From assembly GCA_017470985.1 (NCBI GenBank), contig JAFUXA010000009.1, positions 1 through 64,000 on the forward strand: a stretch of DNA of 64,000 nucleotides. The letters run 5' to 3'. Of the stretch, positions 1 through 9,218 are shown in pieces. The DNA comes from Lachnospiraceae bacterium. GTDB taxonomy: Bacteria; Bacillota; Clostridia; Lachnospirales; Lachnospiraceae. The position numbers were made by a program, and so were the translations under genes. The stretch's first letter is position 1. The number at the start of each line of letters is the position of its first letter. The notes beneath the pieces were generated by a model, which ran no database searches, had not been told where the DNA came from, and saw only the letters and a list, made by a program, of their open reading frames with translations.

Positions 1-47
1 ATCATATCTATTGATGCGATAAGGATTTCTTTTAGTTGATTATTCAT
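1..47 (-). CDS. 5' end of a gene leaving the window, possibly a TetR-type regulator
   Basis: On the minus strand an ATG at 47 follows an AAGGAAAATAAG ribosome site and reads MNNQLKEILIASIDM before the window ends. Only 15 residues are visible, so the family cannot be read from the protein. The start resembles the first helix of TetR-family repressors, and the inverted repeats just upstream (72-127) look like the operator such a protein would use on its own promoter. The TetR call is inference. Confidence 0.4.
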   Translation of the reverse strand, partial: MNNQLKEILIASIDM

Positions 48-71
48 AACTTATTTTCCTTTCTGTCAAAC

Positions 72-127
72 TAACTGCAACACTAAATTCTTTGTCAGAG
101 TAACTGCAACGGGAGTGTTGCAGTTAC
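72..127. promoter_or_regulatory. Operator-like inverted repeats between the left-edge gene and asnB
   Basis: The 12-mer TAACTGCAACAC at 72-83 is the exact reverse complement of 115-126. Positions 100-110 (GTAACTGCAAC) and 117-127 (GTTGCAGTTAC) form a perfect 11-bp inverted repeat with a 6-bp spacer. The site thus has three half-sites of one motif. It lies upstream of the minus-strand gene start at 47 and about 50 bp upstream of the asnB -35 box, so it most likely serves the leftward gene. Confidence 0.5.
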
Positions 128-176
128 CTTGTAAATTTATCTCATATAAATATTTAAAAAAATTTATGTGAAAATG

Positions 177-205
177 TTGACAATCATTTTAATATAGATT
201 ATAGT
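177..205 (+). promoter_or_regulatory. asnB promoter
   Basis: TTGACA at 177-182, a 17-bp spacer and TATAGT at 200-205 form a near-consensus vegetative promoter. Transcription would start near 212, giving a leader of about 120 nt before asnB that contains two hairpins. Confidence 0.75.
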
Positions 206-223
206 ATGCAACATAAAAGCAAT

Positions 224-260
224 GGCGCTTTGATTCGAAGTAATCAAAGCGCCTTTTTTT
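224..260 (+). terminator. asnB leader hairpin 1 (intrinsic-terminator form)
   Basis: GGCGCTTTGATT (224-235) pairs perfectly with AATCAAAGCGCC (242-253) around the loop CGAAGT and is followed by seven T (254-260). It lies about 12 nt after the predicted start of transcription, so it looks like a leader terminator rather than the end of an upstream gene; the only upstream gene points away. The pyrG leader has a hairpin in the same place preceded by a similar AGCAA sequence. Confidence 0.7.
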
Positions 261-261
261 A

Positions 262-307
262 CGACAAAGGCGTCGGATAGTTTATAAGACTTCCGGCGCC
301 TTTATTT
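262..307 (+). ncRNA. asnB leader hairpin 2 with core shared with pyrG
   Basis: CGACAAAGGCGTCGGA at 262-277 recurs letter for letter at 7461-7476 ahead of pyrG. AGGCGTCGGA (268-277) pairs with TCCGGCGCCT (292-301) with one G-U pair, and a T-rich run follows. I do not recognise it as a named riboswitch. It may be an attenuator or a binding site for an antitermination protein such as the ANTAR protein encoded at 16623-17153, but the loop is not the A-N-N-G hexaloop expected for ANTAR targets. Confidence 0.6.
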
Positions 308-331
308 TTATTTTGGGAAGGAGTCTACAGT

Positions 332-1918
332 ATGTGTTCGATAATGGGTGTGTCGAAGAGACACATAAGCCTGAAGGCCTTTGAAGAAGGTTTTTCTCGA
401 ACTGTTTCAAGAGGTCCTGATATGCAGCGGGTCATTGAAGTGTCTGATTCAGTTTTAGGCTTTCAGAGATTAGCGATTATGGGTTTGGATGAAAGTGGCA
501 TGCAACCCTTTGAGCTGGATGGAAATTACGTAGTATGTAATGGAGAGTTATATGGTTTTAGATCCCAAAAGGAGGAATTGATTTCTAAGGGATATAAATT
601 CTACAGCGATTCAGATTGTGAAATCATATTGCCAATGTACAAGGAATATGGAACAGAAATGTTTGCAAAGCTGGATGCAGAATTTGCTCTTATTATATAC
701 GACAAGGAAATAGATGATTTGATAGCAGCCAGAGATCCAATTGGTATCAGACCTTTGTTCTATGGATATGATGAGCAGCAATCTATAATGTTTGCCTCTG
801 AAGCCAAGAATCTGGTTGGGTTATGTGACAGGATTTATCCTTTTCCACCGGGACATTATTACAAGGATGGACAATTTATATCATACAAGGATGTGGCAGC
901 AAGACAGATATATAGTCAGGATGATTTGGAAACAGCTTGTATACGGATTCATGATTTGCTGGTGGCTGGAGTTGAGAAGAGACTGGATGCAGATGCACCT
1001 GTTGGTTTTCTATTATCCGGCGGTTTAGATTCATCTCTTGTATGTGCCATTTCTCAGAAACTTATGAATAAGCAAATTAGGACATTTGCCATAGGAATGA
1101 ATGAGGATGCCATTGATTTGAAATACGCCAGAGAGGTTGCAGATTATCTTGGAAGCGACCACAAGGAGATTATCATTGATAAAGATCTGGTCTTAAGCAG
1201 CCTGGAGGAAGTAATCGCAGCACTTGGAACATATGATATAACAACTATTCGTGCTTCCATGGGTATGTATCTAATCTGTAAGGGAATCAAGAAGGTAAGC
1301 CCTGATATAAGAGTTCTTCTTACCGGAGAGATATCAGATGAAATATTTGGATATAAATATACTGATTTCGCACCTGATGCAGAAGAGTTTCAGAAGGAAG
1401 CAGAGAAGAGACTTAGAGAGTTATATATGTATGATGTGCTTAGGGCAGACAGATGTATATCAGTAAATTCCATGGAAGCCAGAGTTCCATTTGGAGATTT
1501 GGCTTTCGTAGATTATGTCATGAGTATTAATCCGGAATTGAAAATGAATAAGTACAACAAAGGTAAGTATCTACTCAGACATGCATTTGAGAAGGGAGAT
1601 TACCTTCCACATGATATTTTGTTCAGAGAGAAGGCAGCATTCTCAGATGCGGTAGGACATTCCATGGTGGATTACCTCAAGGAATACGCAGCAAGCATAT
1701 ATACAGATGCAGATGTGGCAGAGGCTTCAGAGAAATATGATTTTGCAACACCATTTACTGCTGAATCACTTCTGTATAGAGAAATATTTGAGAAATATTA
1801 TCCGGGACAGGCCCGGATGGTGGTTGACTTCTGGATGCCAAATAAAAATTGGGAAAACTGTGATGTGGATGATCCAAGCGCCCGAGTCTTGAAGAACTAT
1901 GGAGCCAGCGGAGAATAG
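332..1918 (+). CDS. asnB: Asparagine synthetase, glutamine-hydrolysing (AsnB)
   Basis: Cytoplasmic enzyme making asparagine from aspartate, ATP and glutamine. The protein has 528 residues. It begins MCSIMG, so Cys2 becomes the N-terminal nucleophile of a class II glutaminase domain (about residues 2-190, with RDPIGIRPL near 135). The synthetase domain follows with the ATP-pyrophosphatase loop LLSGGLDSS near 228-236. Length fits bacterial AsnB. The start at 332 follows a GAAGGAG ribosome site. glnN starts 34 bp after its stop, so the two are probably cotranscribed. Its 5' leader carries two hairpins shared in form with pyrG. Confidence 0.95.
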   Translation: MCSIMGVSKRHISLKAFEEGFSRTVSRGPDMQRVIEVSDSVLGFQRLAIMGLDESGMQPFELDGNYVVCNGELYGFRSQKEELISKGYKFYSDSDCEIILPMYKEYGTEMFAKLDAEFALIIYDKEIDDLIAARDPIGIRPLFYGYDEQQSIMFASEAKNLVGLCDRIYPFPPGHYYKDGQFISYKDVAARQIYSQDDLETACIRIHDLLVAGVEKRLDADAPVGFLLSGGLDSSLVCAISQKLMNKQIRTFAIGMNEDAIDLKYAREVADYLGSDHKEIIIDKDLVLSSLEEVIAALGTYDITTIRASMGMYLICKGIKKVSPDIRVLLTGEISDEIFGYKYTDFAPDAEEFQKEAEKRLRELYMYDVLRADRCISVNSMEARVPFGDLAFVDYVMSINPELKMNKYNKGKYLLRHAFEKGDYLPHDILFREKAAFSDAVGHSMVDYLKEYAASIYTDADVAEASEKYDFATPFTAESLLYREIFEKYYPGQARMVVDFWMPNKNWENCDVDDPSARVLKNYGASGE

Positions 1919-1952
1919 CAAAATAAAACAAAAAGAAAAGGAGACCAAGATT

Positions 1953-4049
1953 ATGACAATGAATGTAACTGAATTATTTGGAAGCAAAGTATTTAATGAC
2001 AAGGTTATGAAAGAAAGACTTCCAAAGGAGACTTACAAAGCTCTGAAGAAGACAATTGAAGATGGCGCTGAATTGGAATTGGAAGTTGCCAAGGTTGTGG
2101 CACATGCCATGAAAGATTGGGCTATTGAGCATGGAGCAACACATTTTACACATTGGTTCCAGCCAATGACAGGTGTGACAGCTGAGAAGCACGATTCATT
2201 TATACAGCCAGAAGAGGGCGGCAAAGTAATTATGGCTTTCTCTGGTAAGGAACTTGTAAAGGGTGAGCCGGATGCATCATCATTTCCATCTGGTGGTTTG
2301 AGAGCAACTTTTGAAGCAAGAGGATATACAGCATGGGATCCAACATCTTATGCATTTATCAAGGATGACACACTTTGCATTCCTACGGCATTCTGTTCTT
2401 ACTCAGGAGAGGCCCTTGACAAGAAGACACCACTTCTTCGTTCTATGCAGGCCCTTGATAAGCAGGCAGTGAGAATTTTGAAGCTCTTCGGAAATGAAGA
2501 AGTAAGTAGAGTAATTACAACAGTAGGTCCAGAGCAGGAGTACTTCCTTATTGATTCTGAGATGTACGATGCCAGACCTGATTTGATTTATACAGGCAGA
2601 ACATTATTTGGAGCTAAGCCTCCAAAGGGTCAGGAATTAGATGACCATTACTTTGGTACAATCAAGCCAAGAGTATCTGCTTTTATGAAAGAGTTAGACG
2701 AGGAGTTGTGGAAGCTGGGTGTGCTTGCCAAGACAAAGCACAACGAGGTTGCACCTGCGCAGCATGAATTGGCACCAGTTTTCTCAACCACTAATATAGC
2801 AACAGATCACAACCAGCTCACAATGGAGATGATGAAGACTGTTGCAGCAAGACATGGTATGACATGTCTCTTACATGAGAAACCTTTTGCAGGTGTAAAT
2901 GGTTCTGGTAAACACAACAACTGGTCTATATCAACGGATACCGGAGTGAACCTGTTGGAGCCGGGTAAAACTCCTTCCCAAAACGCTCAGTTCCTGTTGT
3001 TCCTTACAGCAGTAATCAAGGCTGTGGACGATTATCAGGAATTACTCCGTGTGTCTGTTGCTAGTGCAGGAAATGATCATAGACTTGGAGCTAATGAGGC
3101 ACCTCCTGCAATCATCTCAATGTTCTTGGGGGATGAGCTTGAGGCCATTGTAGAGTCCATTATTGATGGTACAGACTATGTGGACAAAAAGAAACAGCTT
3201 ATGTCTATTGGTGCTACTGTATTGCCACCAATTTCACAGGATACAACAGATAGAAATAGAACATCTCCATTTGCCTTTACTGGAAACAAGTTCGAGTTTA
3301 GATCTCTAGGTTCTGCTGCTTCTATCTCTGGTCCAAATATTGTATTGAATACAATCGTGGCAGAGGCACTTGATTTATTTGCAGAAGAATTAGAGGGAGC
3401 CAAGGACTTCGACAAGGCATTAAATGATTTGGTTAAGAGAGAGTTAACTGCTCACAAGAGAATCATATTTAACGGAAATGGATATTCTGCTGAATGGGTT
3501 GAGGAAGCTAAGAAGAGAGGCTTGGCAAATCTCGTATCTACAGTGGATGCGCTTCCAAGCTTCGTATCTCAGAAGTCAATCGATGTATTTACCAAGCATA
3601 AGGTATTTACAGAGGGCGAGTTAATGAGCCGTTATGAGATTGAGTTGGAGAAATATGCCAAGGTAATTGATATTGAGGCACTTACATTTGACTCAATGGT
3701 GAAGAAAGATATCATGGCAGCTGCAACAGACTATGAGGCATTCCTTGCAAATGCTATTAATGCCAAAACTGCTGTAGGAGTTCCAGTGGCAAATACAGTT
3801 GAGAAGAAGAGACTTCAGAGAGCTGCACAGCTTACAGAATCAATGGATTCAGGTCTTGAGAAGCTTGAGGCTGATATTGAAAAGGCAAAAGAGATTGAAA
3901 ATACATATGAGTTGGCTAAGTTCCATCATGATGTGATTTTCGCAGATATGAATGAGCTTCGTCAGGTTGTAGATGAACTTGAAACAGTAATTCCAGGTGA
4001 TATCTGGCCATATCCTACATATGGTGAAATCTTATACAGCGTAAAATAA
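1953..4049 (+). CDS. glnN: Type III glutamine synthetase (GlnN), first copy
   Basis: GSIII makes glutamine from glutamate, ammonium and ATP. The 698-residue length and motifs such as [37 protein letters not shown] and [10 protein letters not shown] are typical of the GlnN family, which forms large dodecamers. The frame is open from 1899, but the ATG at 1953 has the AAAAGGAG site at the right distance, so I use it. It lies between asnB and amt. A closely related second GSIII is encoded at 54561, and a GSI at 15327, so the cell has three glutamine synthetases in this window. Confidence 0.95.
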   Translation: MTMNVTELFGSKVFNDKVMKERLPKETYKALKKTIEDGAELELEVAKVVAHAMKDWAIEHGATHFTHWFQPMTGVTAEKHDSFIQPEEGGKVIMAFSGKELVKGEPDASSFPSGGLRATFEARGYTAWDPTSYAFIKDDTLCIPTAFCSYSGEALDKKTPLLRSMQALDKQAVRILKLFGNEEVSRVITTVGPEQEYFLIDSEMYDARPDLIYTGRTLFGAKPPKGQELDDHYFGTIKPRVSAFMKELDEELWKLGVLAKTKHNEVAPAQHELAPVFSTTNIATDHNQLTMEMMKTVAARHGMTCLLHEKPFAGVNGSGKHNNWSISTDTGVNLLEPGKTPSQNAQFLLFLTAVIKAVDDYQELLRVSVASAGNDHRLGANEAPPAIISMFLGDELEAIVESIIDGTDYVDKKKQLMSIGATVLPPISQDTTDRNRTSPFAFTGNKFEFRSLGSAASISGPNIVLNTIVAEALDLFAEELEGAKDFDKALNDLVKRELTAHKRIIFNGNGYSAEWVEEAKKRGLANLVSTVDALPSFVSQKSIDVFTKHKVFTEGELMSRYEIELEKYAKVIDIEALTFDSMVKKDIMAAATDYEAFLANAINAKTAVGVPVANTVEKKRLQRAAQLTESMDSGLEKLEADIEKAKEIENTYELAKFHHDVIFADMNELRQVVDELETVIPGDIWPYPTYGEILYSVK

Positions 4050-4088
4050 TTATAAGATATAAATATTTGAAGTATATTGTGGCACAAA

Positions 4089-4122
4089 GGGGTGTCTTCC
4101 GGAAACGGGAGATGCCCCTTTT
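4089..4122 (+). terminator. Terminator or attenuator between glnN and amt
   Basis: GGGGTGTCTTCCG (4089-4101) pairs along its full length with CGGGAGATGCCCC (4106-4118), with three wobble pairs and a GAAA loop, followed by TTTT. It sits 60 bp ahead of amt. Its flank GCACAAAGGGGTGTC weakly resembles the CGACAAAGGCGTC element of the asnB and pyrG leaders. Confidence 0.65.
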
Positions 4123-4181
4123 AAAATGGAAGATCATATATTTTCCATTGCATATATAAAACAAACAAGGAGGACTGTGAA

Positions 4182-5930
4182 ATGACAGAACAGATTATGG
4201 AAGCAATCAATTCCGAAGTATATGGCGTATGGTTTCTAATCGGTGCCGCCTTTGTATTTTGGATGCAGGCAGGATTTACAATGTGTGAGGCTGGTTTTAC
4301 CAGATCCAAGAATGCGGGCAATATTATTATGAAGAACCTTATGGATTTCTGTATTGGTACAGTAATGTGGTTTATATGCGGCGCGTCTTTAATGTTGGGA
4401 GAGAATATTTTAAATGGATTCGTTGGAGGATTCACATTTGATGTATTTACAGATTATGCAAACTTCGACTATTCAGCATTTGTATTTAACCTGGTATTCT
4501 GTGCAACAACAGCAACTATTGTATCAGGATCAATGGCAGAGCGTACTAAGTTCTCAAGCTATTGTATTTATTCAGCAATTATTTCAGCTATCATTTATCC
4601 AATTGAAGCTCATTGGACATGGGGCGGTGGATTCTTAGCTGACTGGGGATTCCACGATTATGCTGGTTCAACATGTATCCACATGGTAGGTGGTATATGT
4701 GCACTTATTGGTGCATCAATCCTTGGACCTCGTATCGGTAAGTTCGTAAAGGATAAGAATGGCAAGGTTATCAAGGTAAATGCCTTCCCAGGACACAATT
4801 TGGTGGCAGCAGCTCTTGGTGTATTTATCCTTTGGTTAGGATGGTACGGATTTAATGGAGCAGCAGCAACAGATATTGATACTCTTGGTTCAGTATTTCT
4901 TACAACAACAGTGGCTCCTGCAGTTGCAACAGTAACTTGTATGATTGTAACCTGGGTGAAATATGGTAAGCCTGATGTGGCTATGTGCTTAAATGCTGCC
5001 TTGGCAGGTCTTGTAGCAATTACTGCCCCTTGTGATGTCACAGACTGCTTGGGAGCTGCAATCATTGGATTGGTAGCAGGAGTTCTGGTTATTGTAGGTG
5101 TATGGTTTACAGATTATGTAGTACATGTAGATGACCCAGTTGGTGCTGTTGCAGTACATATGTTTAACGGTATCTGGGGTACAATTGCAGTTGGATTATT
5201 TGCTACTGAGACAGCACCGGGATTTGCACTCGCAGGAATTGAAGAAGGCCTATTCTATGGCGGTGGATTTTTACAGCTTGGAAAACAGCTTGGAGGAATT
5301 GCAGTAACAGCAGCATGGACAGTTGTTCTTGCAACTATTGCTTTTGGAGTAATCAAGAAGACAATTGGACTTAGAGTTTCAGAAGAAGAAGAGATTATAG
5401 GTCTTGATCAGATGGAACATGGACTTCTCTCAGCTTATGCCGGATTTGAAGTTGTAGATGATTCATTTGGTATTGCTTATGATGAAAATGATGATGTAAG
5501 CCAGGTTACAGGCGATGTACCAGAGGTGAAGGCTGTACCGGTTATGGTAGGAAACACAGTGCCTGAGGGCAGACCAAAGATGACCAAGGTAGAGATTCTA
5601 TGCAAAGAGAGAAACTTGGAGAAGTTGAAAAATGCTCTTATGAAACTTGGAATCACAGGTATGACAGTATCCCATGTTATGGGATGTGGTGTACAGAAGG
5701 GAACTCCTGAATACTATCGTGGAGTTGCTGTGGAAGCATCACTTCTTCCAAAGATTCGTGTGGATGTAGTTGTCTGTGCAGTTCCTGTAAAGGATGTAAT
5801 AGAAACTGTGAAGAAGGTTCTCTACACTGGACACATCGGAGATGGCAAAATCTTCGTATATGATGTGGAGAGAGTTGTAAAGGTTAGAACAGGAGAAGAA
5901 AATTTTGCAGCCCTTCAGGATGTGGAATAA
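4182..5930 (+). CDS. amt: Ammonium channel with a fused C-terminal P-II domain
   Basis: Integral membrane protein of 582 residues. Residues 1 to about 410 form an Amt/MEP/Rh channel with about eleven hydrophobic segments (for example MCEAGFTRSKN, EAHWTWGGGF and DDPVGAVAVHMFNG with the conserved pore histidine). A linker of about 55 residues leads to a GlnB/GlnK-type domain from about residue 467, with a T-loop region GCGVQKGTPEYYRG that keeps the tyrosine before Arg-Gly. Amt and P-II are normally separate neighbouring genes; here they are one chain. A dedicated ribosome site AAGGAGG precedes ATG 4182. No separate glnK was found in the window. Confidence 0.93.
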   Translation: MTEQIMEAINSEVYGVWFLIGAAFVFWMQAGFTMCEAGFTRSKNAGNIIMKNLMDFCIGTVMWFICGASLMLGENILNGFVGGFTFDVFTDYANFDYSAFVFNLVFCATTATIVSGSMAERTKFSSYCIYSAIISAIIYPIEAHWTWGGGFLADWGFHDYAGSTCIHMVGGICALIGASILGPRIGKFVKDKNGKVIKVNAFPGHNLVAAALGVFILWLGWYGFNGAAATDIDTLGSVFLTTTVAPAVATVTCMIVTWVKYGKPDVAMCLNAALAGLVAITAPCDVTDCLGAAIIGLVAGVLVIVGVWFTDYVVHVDDPVGAVAVHMFNGIWGTIAVGLFATETAPGFALAGIEEGLFYGGGFLQLGKQLGGIAVTAAWTVVLATIAFGVIKKTIGLRVSEEEEIIGLDQMEHGLLSAYAGFEVVDDSFGIAYDENDDVSQVTGDVPEVKAVPVMVGNTVPEGRPKMTKVEILCKERNLEKLKNALMKLGITGMTVSHVMGCGVQKGTPEYYRGVAVEASLLPKIRVDVVVCAVPVKDVIETVKKVLYTGHIGDGKIFVYDVERVVKVRTGEENFAALQDVE

Positions 5931-6035
5931 ATAATTAAAACTACTATGATGCAGTAATTGAATGTCATAATAAGATTTTAGTATTCAATTTTAAGGTCAT
6001 GGTATATAATGAAAAATAATTTTAGAACCAATGGA

Positions 6036-6061
6036 CCGGGCAGAAACTATGCCCGGCCTTT
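6036..6061 (+). terminator. Hairpin in the amt-dapL gap
   Basis: CCGGGCA (6036-6042) and TGCCCGG (6050-6056) form a stable stem with a short CCTTT tail. A TATAAT-like box at 6005-6010 lies just upstream, so this may be a leader hairpin of dapL rather than the amt terminator. No clear -35 box was found. Confidence 0.45.
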
Positions 6062-6079
6062 GGCGTGAAAGGATGTAAA

Positions 6080-7303
6080 ATGGTAAAAATAAACGATAAT
6101 TATACAAAACTCCCTGGATCATATCTTTTTTCAGATATAGCCAAAAGAATTGCCCGCTATTCAGAGGCTAATCCTGACAAGAAGATTATAAGACTTGGAA
6201 TCGGAGATGTAACTCAACCTCTTAGTAGTTCAATTATAGATGCTTTGCATAAATCTGTAGATGAGATGGCAGATGCAGATACATTTCGCGGATATGCACC
6301 TGACCTGGGCTATGAATTCTTAAGAAATGCTATTGCAGAAAATGATTATAAATCCAGAGGATGTGATATCTCACCAGATGAAATCTTTGTATCTGATGGT
6401 GCGAAATGTGATTGCGCAAATATTCAGGAAATATTTGCCACAGACAATGTAGTTGCTGTATGTGACCCGGTATATCCTGTATATGTGGATTCCAATGTGA
6501 TGGCAGGTAGAGCCGGCGAGTATGATGCCAATAAGGGCTTGTTTGATAAGATTGTATATATGCCATGTCTGGAGGAAAATGGATTTGCTCCTCAGCTTCC
6601 ACAAAAACAGGCCGATCTGATTTATCTGTGTTTTCCAAACAATCCTACAGGAGCTGTTATTACCAAGGATGAGTTGCAGAAATGGGTTGATTATGCCAAT
6701 GAGACTGGCAGTGTGATAATCTATGATGCAGCTTATGAGGCATATATTCAGACCGAGGGAATTCCGCACAGCATCTATGAGTGCGAAGGAGCCAAGACCT
6801 GTGCTATTGAGTTACATTCATTTTCCAAGAATGCTGGATTTACAGGAGTGAGACTTGGATATACAGTAATCCCTCATGAGTTGGTAAGAGATGGAGTGGA
6901 GCTTCATTCTCTCTGGGCTAGACGCCATAGCACAAAGTACAATGGTGCCCCTTATATTATTCAAAGAGCCGGCGAGGCAGTATACTCTGCAGAAGGACAG
7001 AAGGAAATCAAGGAGTTGATTGCTTATTATATGAGAAATGCTTCTTATATTCTTGAGGGATTAAAGGAAGCAGGATACAGCGTCTCTGGTGGAGTGGATG
7101 CACCTTATATCTGGTTGAAGACTCCAGAGGGTATGTCCAGCTGGGATTTCTTCGATTATCTGTTGGAAAATGCTAATGTAGTAGGAACTCCAGGTTCTGG
7201 ATTTGGTCCTCATGGAGAAGGTTATTTCAGACTGACAGCATTTGGAAGTTATGAAAATACTGTAGAGGCAGTGGATAGAATCAAGAAGTTAGCAGACAGA
7301 TAA
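6080..7303 (+). CDS. dapL: LL-diaminopimelate aminotransferase (DapL)
   Basis: Pyridoxal-phosphate enzyme converting tetrahydrodipicolinate to LL-diaminopimelate with glutamate as amino donor, for lysine and peptidoglycan synthesis. The protein has 407 residues from ATG 6080, preceded by AAAGGATG; the frame also opens with GTG at 6065. Fold type I features include CFPNNPTGA (near 190), YDAAYEAYI, and the PLP lysine in [19 protein letters not shown]. The N-terminal KLPGSYLF is typical of DapL. Its place in a glutamate/glutamine cluster fits its use of glutamate. Confidence 0.92.
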   Translation: MVKINDNYTKLPGSYLFSDIAKRIARYSEANPDKKIIRLGIGDVTQPLSSSIIDALHKSVDEMADADTFRGYAPDLGYEFLRNAIAENDYKSRGCDISPDEIFVSDGAKCDCANIQEIFATDNVVAVCDPVYPVYVDSNVMAGRAGEYDANKGLFDKIVYMPCLEENGFAPQLPQKQADLIYLCFPNNPTGAVITKDELQKWVDYANETGSVIIYDAAYEAYIQTEGIPHSIYECEGAKTCAIELHSFSKNAGFTGVRLGYTVIPHELVRDGVELHSLWARRHSTKYNGAPYIIQRAGEAVYSAEGQKEIKELIAYYMRNASYILEGLKEAGYSVSGGVDAPYIWLKTPEGMSSWDFFDYLLENANVVGTPGSGFGPHGEGYFRLTAFGSYENTVEAVDRIKKLADR

Positions 7304-7362
7304 TTTGCATTTACTATAAATATAAGCATAAGATTTTATTGTGGTAATATAGAAAAATATAA

Positions 7363-7391
7363 TTGACTTTTGTCTGTAATAGTAATATACT
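7363..7391 (+). promoter_or_regulatory. pyrG promoter
   Basis: TTGACT at 7363-7368, a 17-bp spacer and TATACT at 7386-7391. Transcription would start near 7398, giving a long leader of about 210 nt with two hairpins. The 304-base gap between dapL and pyrG is fully accounted for by this promoter and leader. Confidence 0.75.
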
Positions 7392-7413
7392 TTCTACATG
7401 TTTTAGAAAGCAA

Positions 7414-7450
7414 GGGCGCTTCAACTATGGTTGAAGTGCCCACTTTTTTT
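7414..7450 (+). terminator. pyrG leader hairpin 1 (intrinsic-terminator form)
   Basis: GGGCGCTTCAAC (7414-7425) pairs with GTTGAAGTGCCC (7430-7441) around TATG, and a run of seven T ends at 7450. It corresponds in position and in the preceding AGCAAGGGCGCTT to hairpin 1 of the asnB leader. Confidence 0.7.
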
Positions 7451-7460
7451 AGAAATATTG

Positions 7461-7518
7461 CGACAAAGGCGTCGGATTAGGTTGGTGAGAAGCCAGCCTT
7501 CTTCGGCGCCTCTTTTTT
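7461..7518 (+). ncRNA. pyrG leader hairpin 2 with core shared with asnB
   Basis: The core CGACAAAGGCGTCGGA (7461-7476) is identical to 262-277. AGGCGTCGGA pairs with TTCGGCGCCT (7502-7511), and the interior adds a second stem AGGTTGG/CCAGCCT (7479-7485 and 7492-7498). A T-rich run follows. The outer stem and core are shared with asnB while the interior differs, as expected for a selected RNA element. Confidence 0.6.
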
Positions 7519-7606
7519 ATGTCACAGGAGATACATGGCGCAGGTAAGTGCGGATATGTATCAGTTATAACCACAAATATTTATTGAGAGGGAAGGAAAT
7601 AAGTAA

Positions 7607-9217
7607 ATGGTTAAGTACGTATTTGTAACAGGTGGAGTAGTATCAGGATTAGGAAAGGGAATTACAGCCGCATCTCTGGGCAGATTGCTGAAGGCAAGAG
7701 GATATCATGTGACTATGCAGAAGTTTGATCCATATATCAATGTGGATCCGGGCACCATGAATCCTATACAGCACGGAGAGGTTTTCGTAACTGACGACGG
7801 AACAGAGACGGATCTGGACTTAGGTCATTACGAGAGATTTATCAATGAGAGTCTGGATAGGAATTCCAATGTGACTACAGGAAAGATTTATTCGGCTGTG
7901 TTGAGCAAGGAGCGACATGGTGATTATGGCGGAGGAACAGTACAGGTTATTCCCCATATAACCAATGAAATCAAAGATAGATTCTATAAAGCAAAATCAG
8001 AGAATGAGGAGACAATCTCAATTATAGAAATCGGTGGAACTGTTGGAGATATAGAGAGTCAGCCATTCTTAGAGGCTATAAGACAGTTTCAGACTGAGGT
8101 TGGCAGGGAGAATGCCATTGTGATTGAGGTTACTCTGATTCCATATCTCAAGGCTTCAGGAGAAATGAAAACCAAGCCGACTCAGATGAGCGTGAAGGAA
8201 TTACAACGAATGGGAATATGGCCTGACATATTGGTATGTAGATCGGATTATCCGGTGGATGATGATATGCGTGCCAAGATAGCACTGTTTTGTAATCTGG
8301 ACAAGAGCCATGTGTTACAGAATTTGGATGCACCATCACTTTATGAGGTGCCACTGATGATGGAGGAGGAGAACCTGGCCAAGGCTGTATGTGAATGTCT
8401 CCATATTGATTGCCCAGAACCGGATTTAACTGAGTGGAATGTCATGGTGGAGAATCTCCATAACTCTCACAAGGATGTAACCATTGGTCTGGTTGGTAAG
8501 TATGTAGCACTTCATGATGCTTATTTGTCAGTGGTTGAGGCTCTGCATCACGGTGGAATCGCCGAGAGAGCCAAGGTCAACATAAGATGGATTGATTCGG
8601 AGGAGATAACTCCTGATACGGTGGAACAGTATCTGCATGATGTGGATGGAATTATTGTACCGGGAGGTTTCGGAACCAGAGGAATAGAGGGCATGATATG
8701 CGCCATTAATTATGTGAGAGAGAGACGCATCCCATTTCTTGGAATATGTCTGGGAATGCAGTTATCCATAATTGAGTTTGCAAGAAATGTATTGAATCTG
8801 CCTGACGCATCAAGCGTGGAATTCGATGAGAACACAGCTAATCCTGTCATTCATCTAATGCCAAGCCAGGAGGGCGTGACAGACTTAGGCGGCACCCTTA
8901 GACTTGGAGCTTATCCATGTAAATTGGCAGAGGATAGTCTGGCTTATAAATTGTATGGCAAGGATGAAATATCAGAGAGACACAGACATAGATATGAAGT
9001 AAACAACGATTACAGACAGATGCTTGAATCAAAAGGGATGAAGTTGTCAGGCATTTCTCCGGATAATCGAATAGTAGAAATGGTTGAACTTACTGATCAC
9101 CCATTTTATATAGCGACACAGGCGCATCCGGAATTTAAGTCAAGACCGGATGTGGCACATCCACTTTTTAGAGGATTAGTAAAAGCAGCGTTAGAGTACC
9201 AGTCCAAGGAGGAATAA
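7607..9217 (+). CDS. pyrG: CTP synthase (PyrG)
   Basis: Makes CTP from UTP, ATP and glutamine. The protein has 536 residues, the normal length. The N-terminal synthase domain starts [16 protein letters not shown] and contains [13 protein letters not shown]. The C-terminal class I glutaminase has VPGGFGTRG and the nucleophile in FLGICLGMQ, with the catalytic His-Glu in [13 protein letters not shown] 7607 follows GAGAGGGAAGG. gltB begins one base after its stop, so pyrG and gltBD are probably one transcript, an unusual partnership that joins two glutamine consumers. Confidence 0.96.
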   Translation: MVKYVFVTGGVVSGLGKGITAASLGRLLKARGYHVTMQKFDPYINVDPGTMNPIQHGEVFVTDDGTETDLDLGHYERFINESLDRNSNVTTGKIYSAVLSKERHGDYGGGTVQVIPHITNEIKDRFYKAKSENEETISIIEIGGTVGDIESQPFLEAIRQFQTEVGRENAIVIEVTLIPYLKASGEMKTKPTQMSVKELQRMGIWPDILVCRSDYPVDDDMRAKIALFCNLDKSHVLQNLDAPSLYEVPLMMEEENLAKAVCECLHIDCPEPDLTEWNVMVENLHNSHKDVTIGLVGKYVALHDAYLSVVEALHHGGIAERAKVNIRWIDSEEITPDTVEQYLHDVDGIIVPGGFGTRGIEGMICAINYVRERRIPFLGICLGMQLSIIEFARNVLNLPDASSVEFDENTANPVIHLMPSQEGVTDLGGTLRLGAYPCKLAEDSLAYKLYGKDEISERHRHRYEVNNDYRQMLESKGMKLSGISPDNRIVEMVELTDHPFYIATQAHPEFKSRPDVAHPLFRGLVKAALEYQSKEE

Positions 9218-9218
9218 A

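Noticed and set aside
224-307. asnB leader as a canonical ANTAR target
   Set aside because: Two hairpins are present, but loops are CGAAGT and a long loop, without the expected conserved A and G positions of ANTAR hexaloops; kept as an open possibility only.
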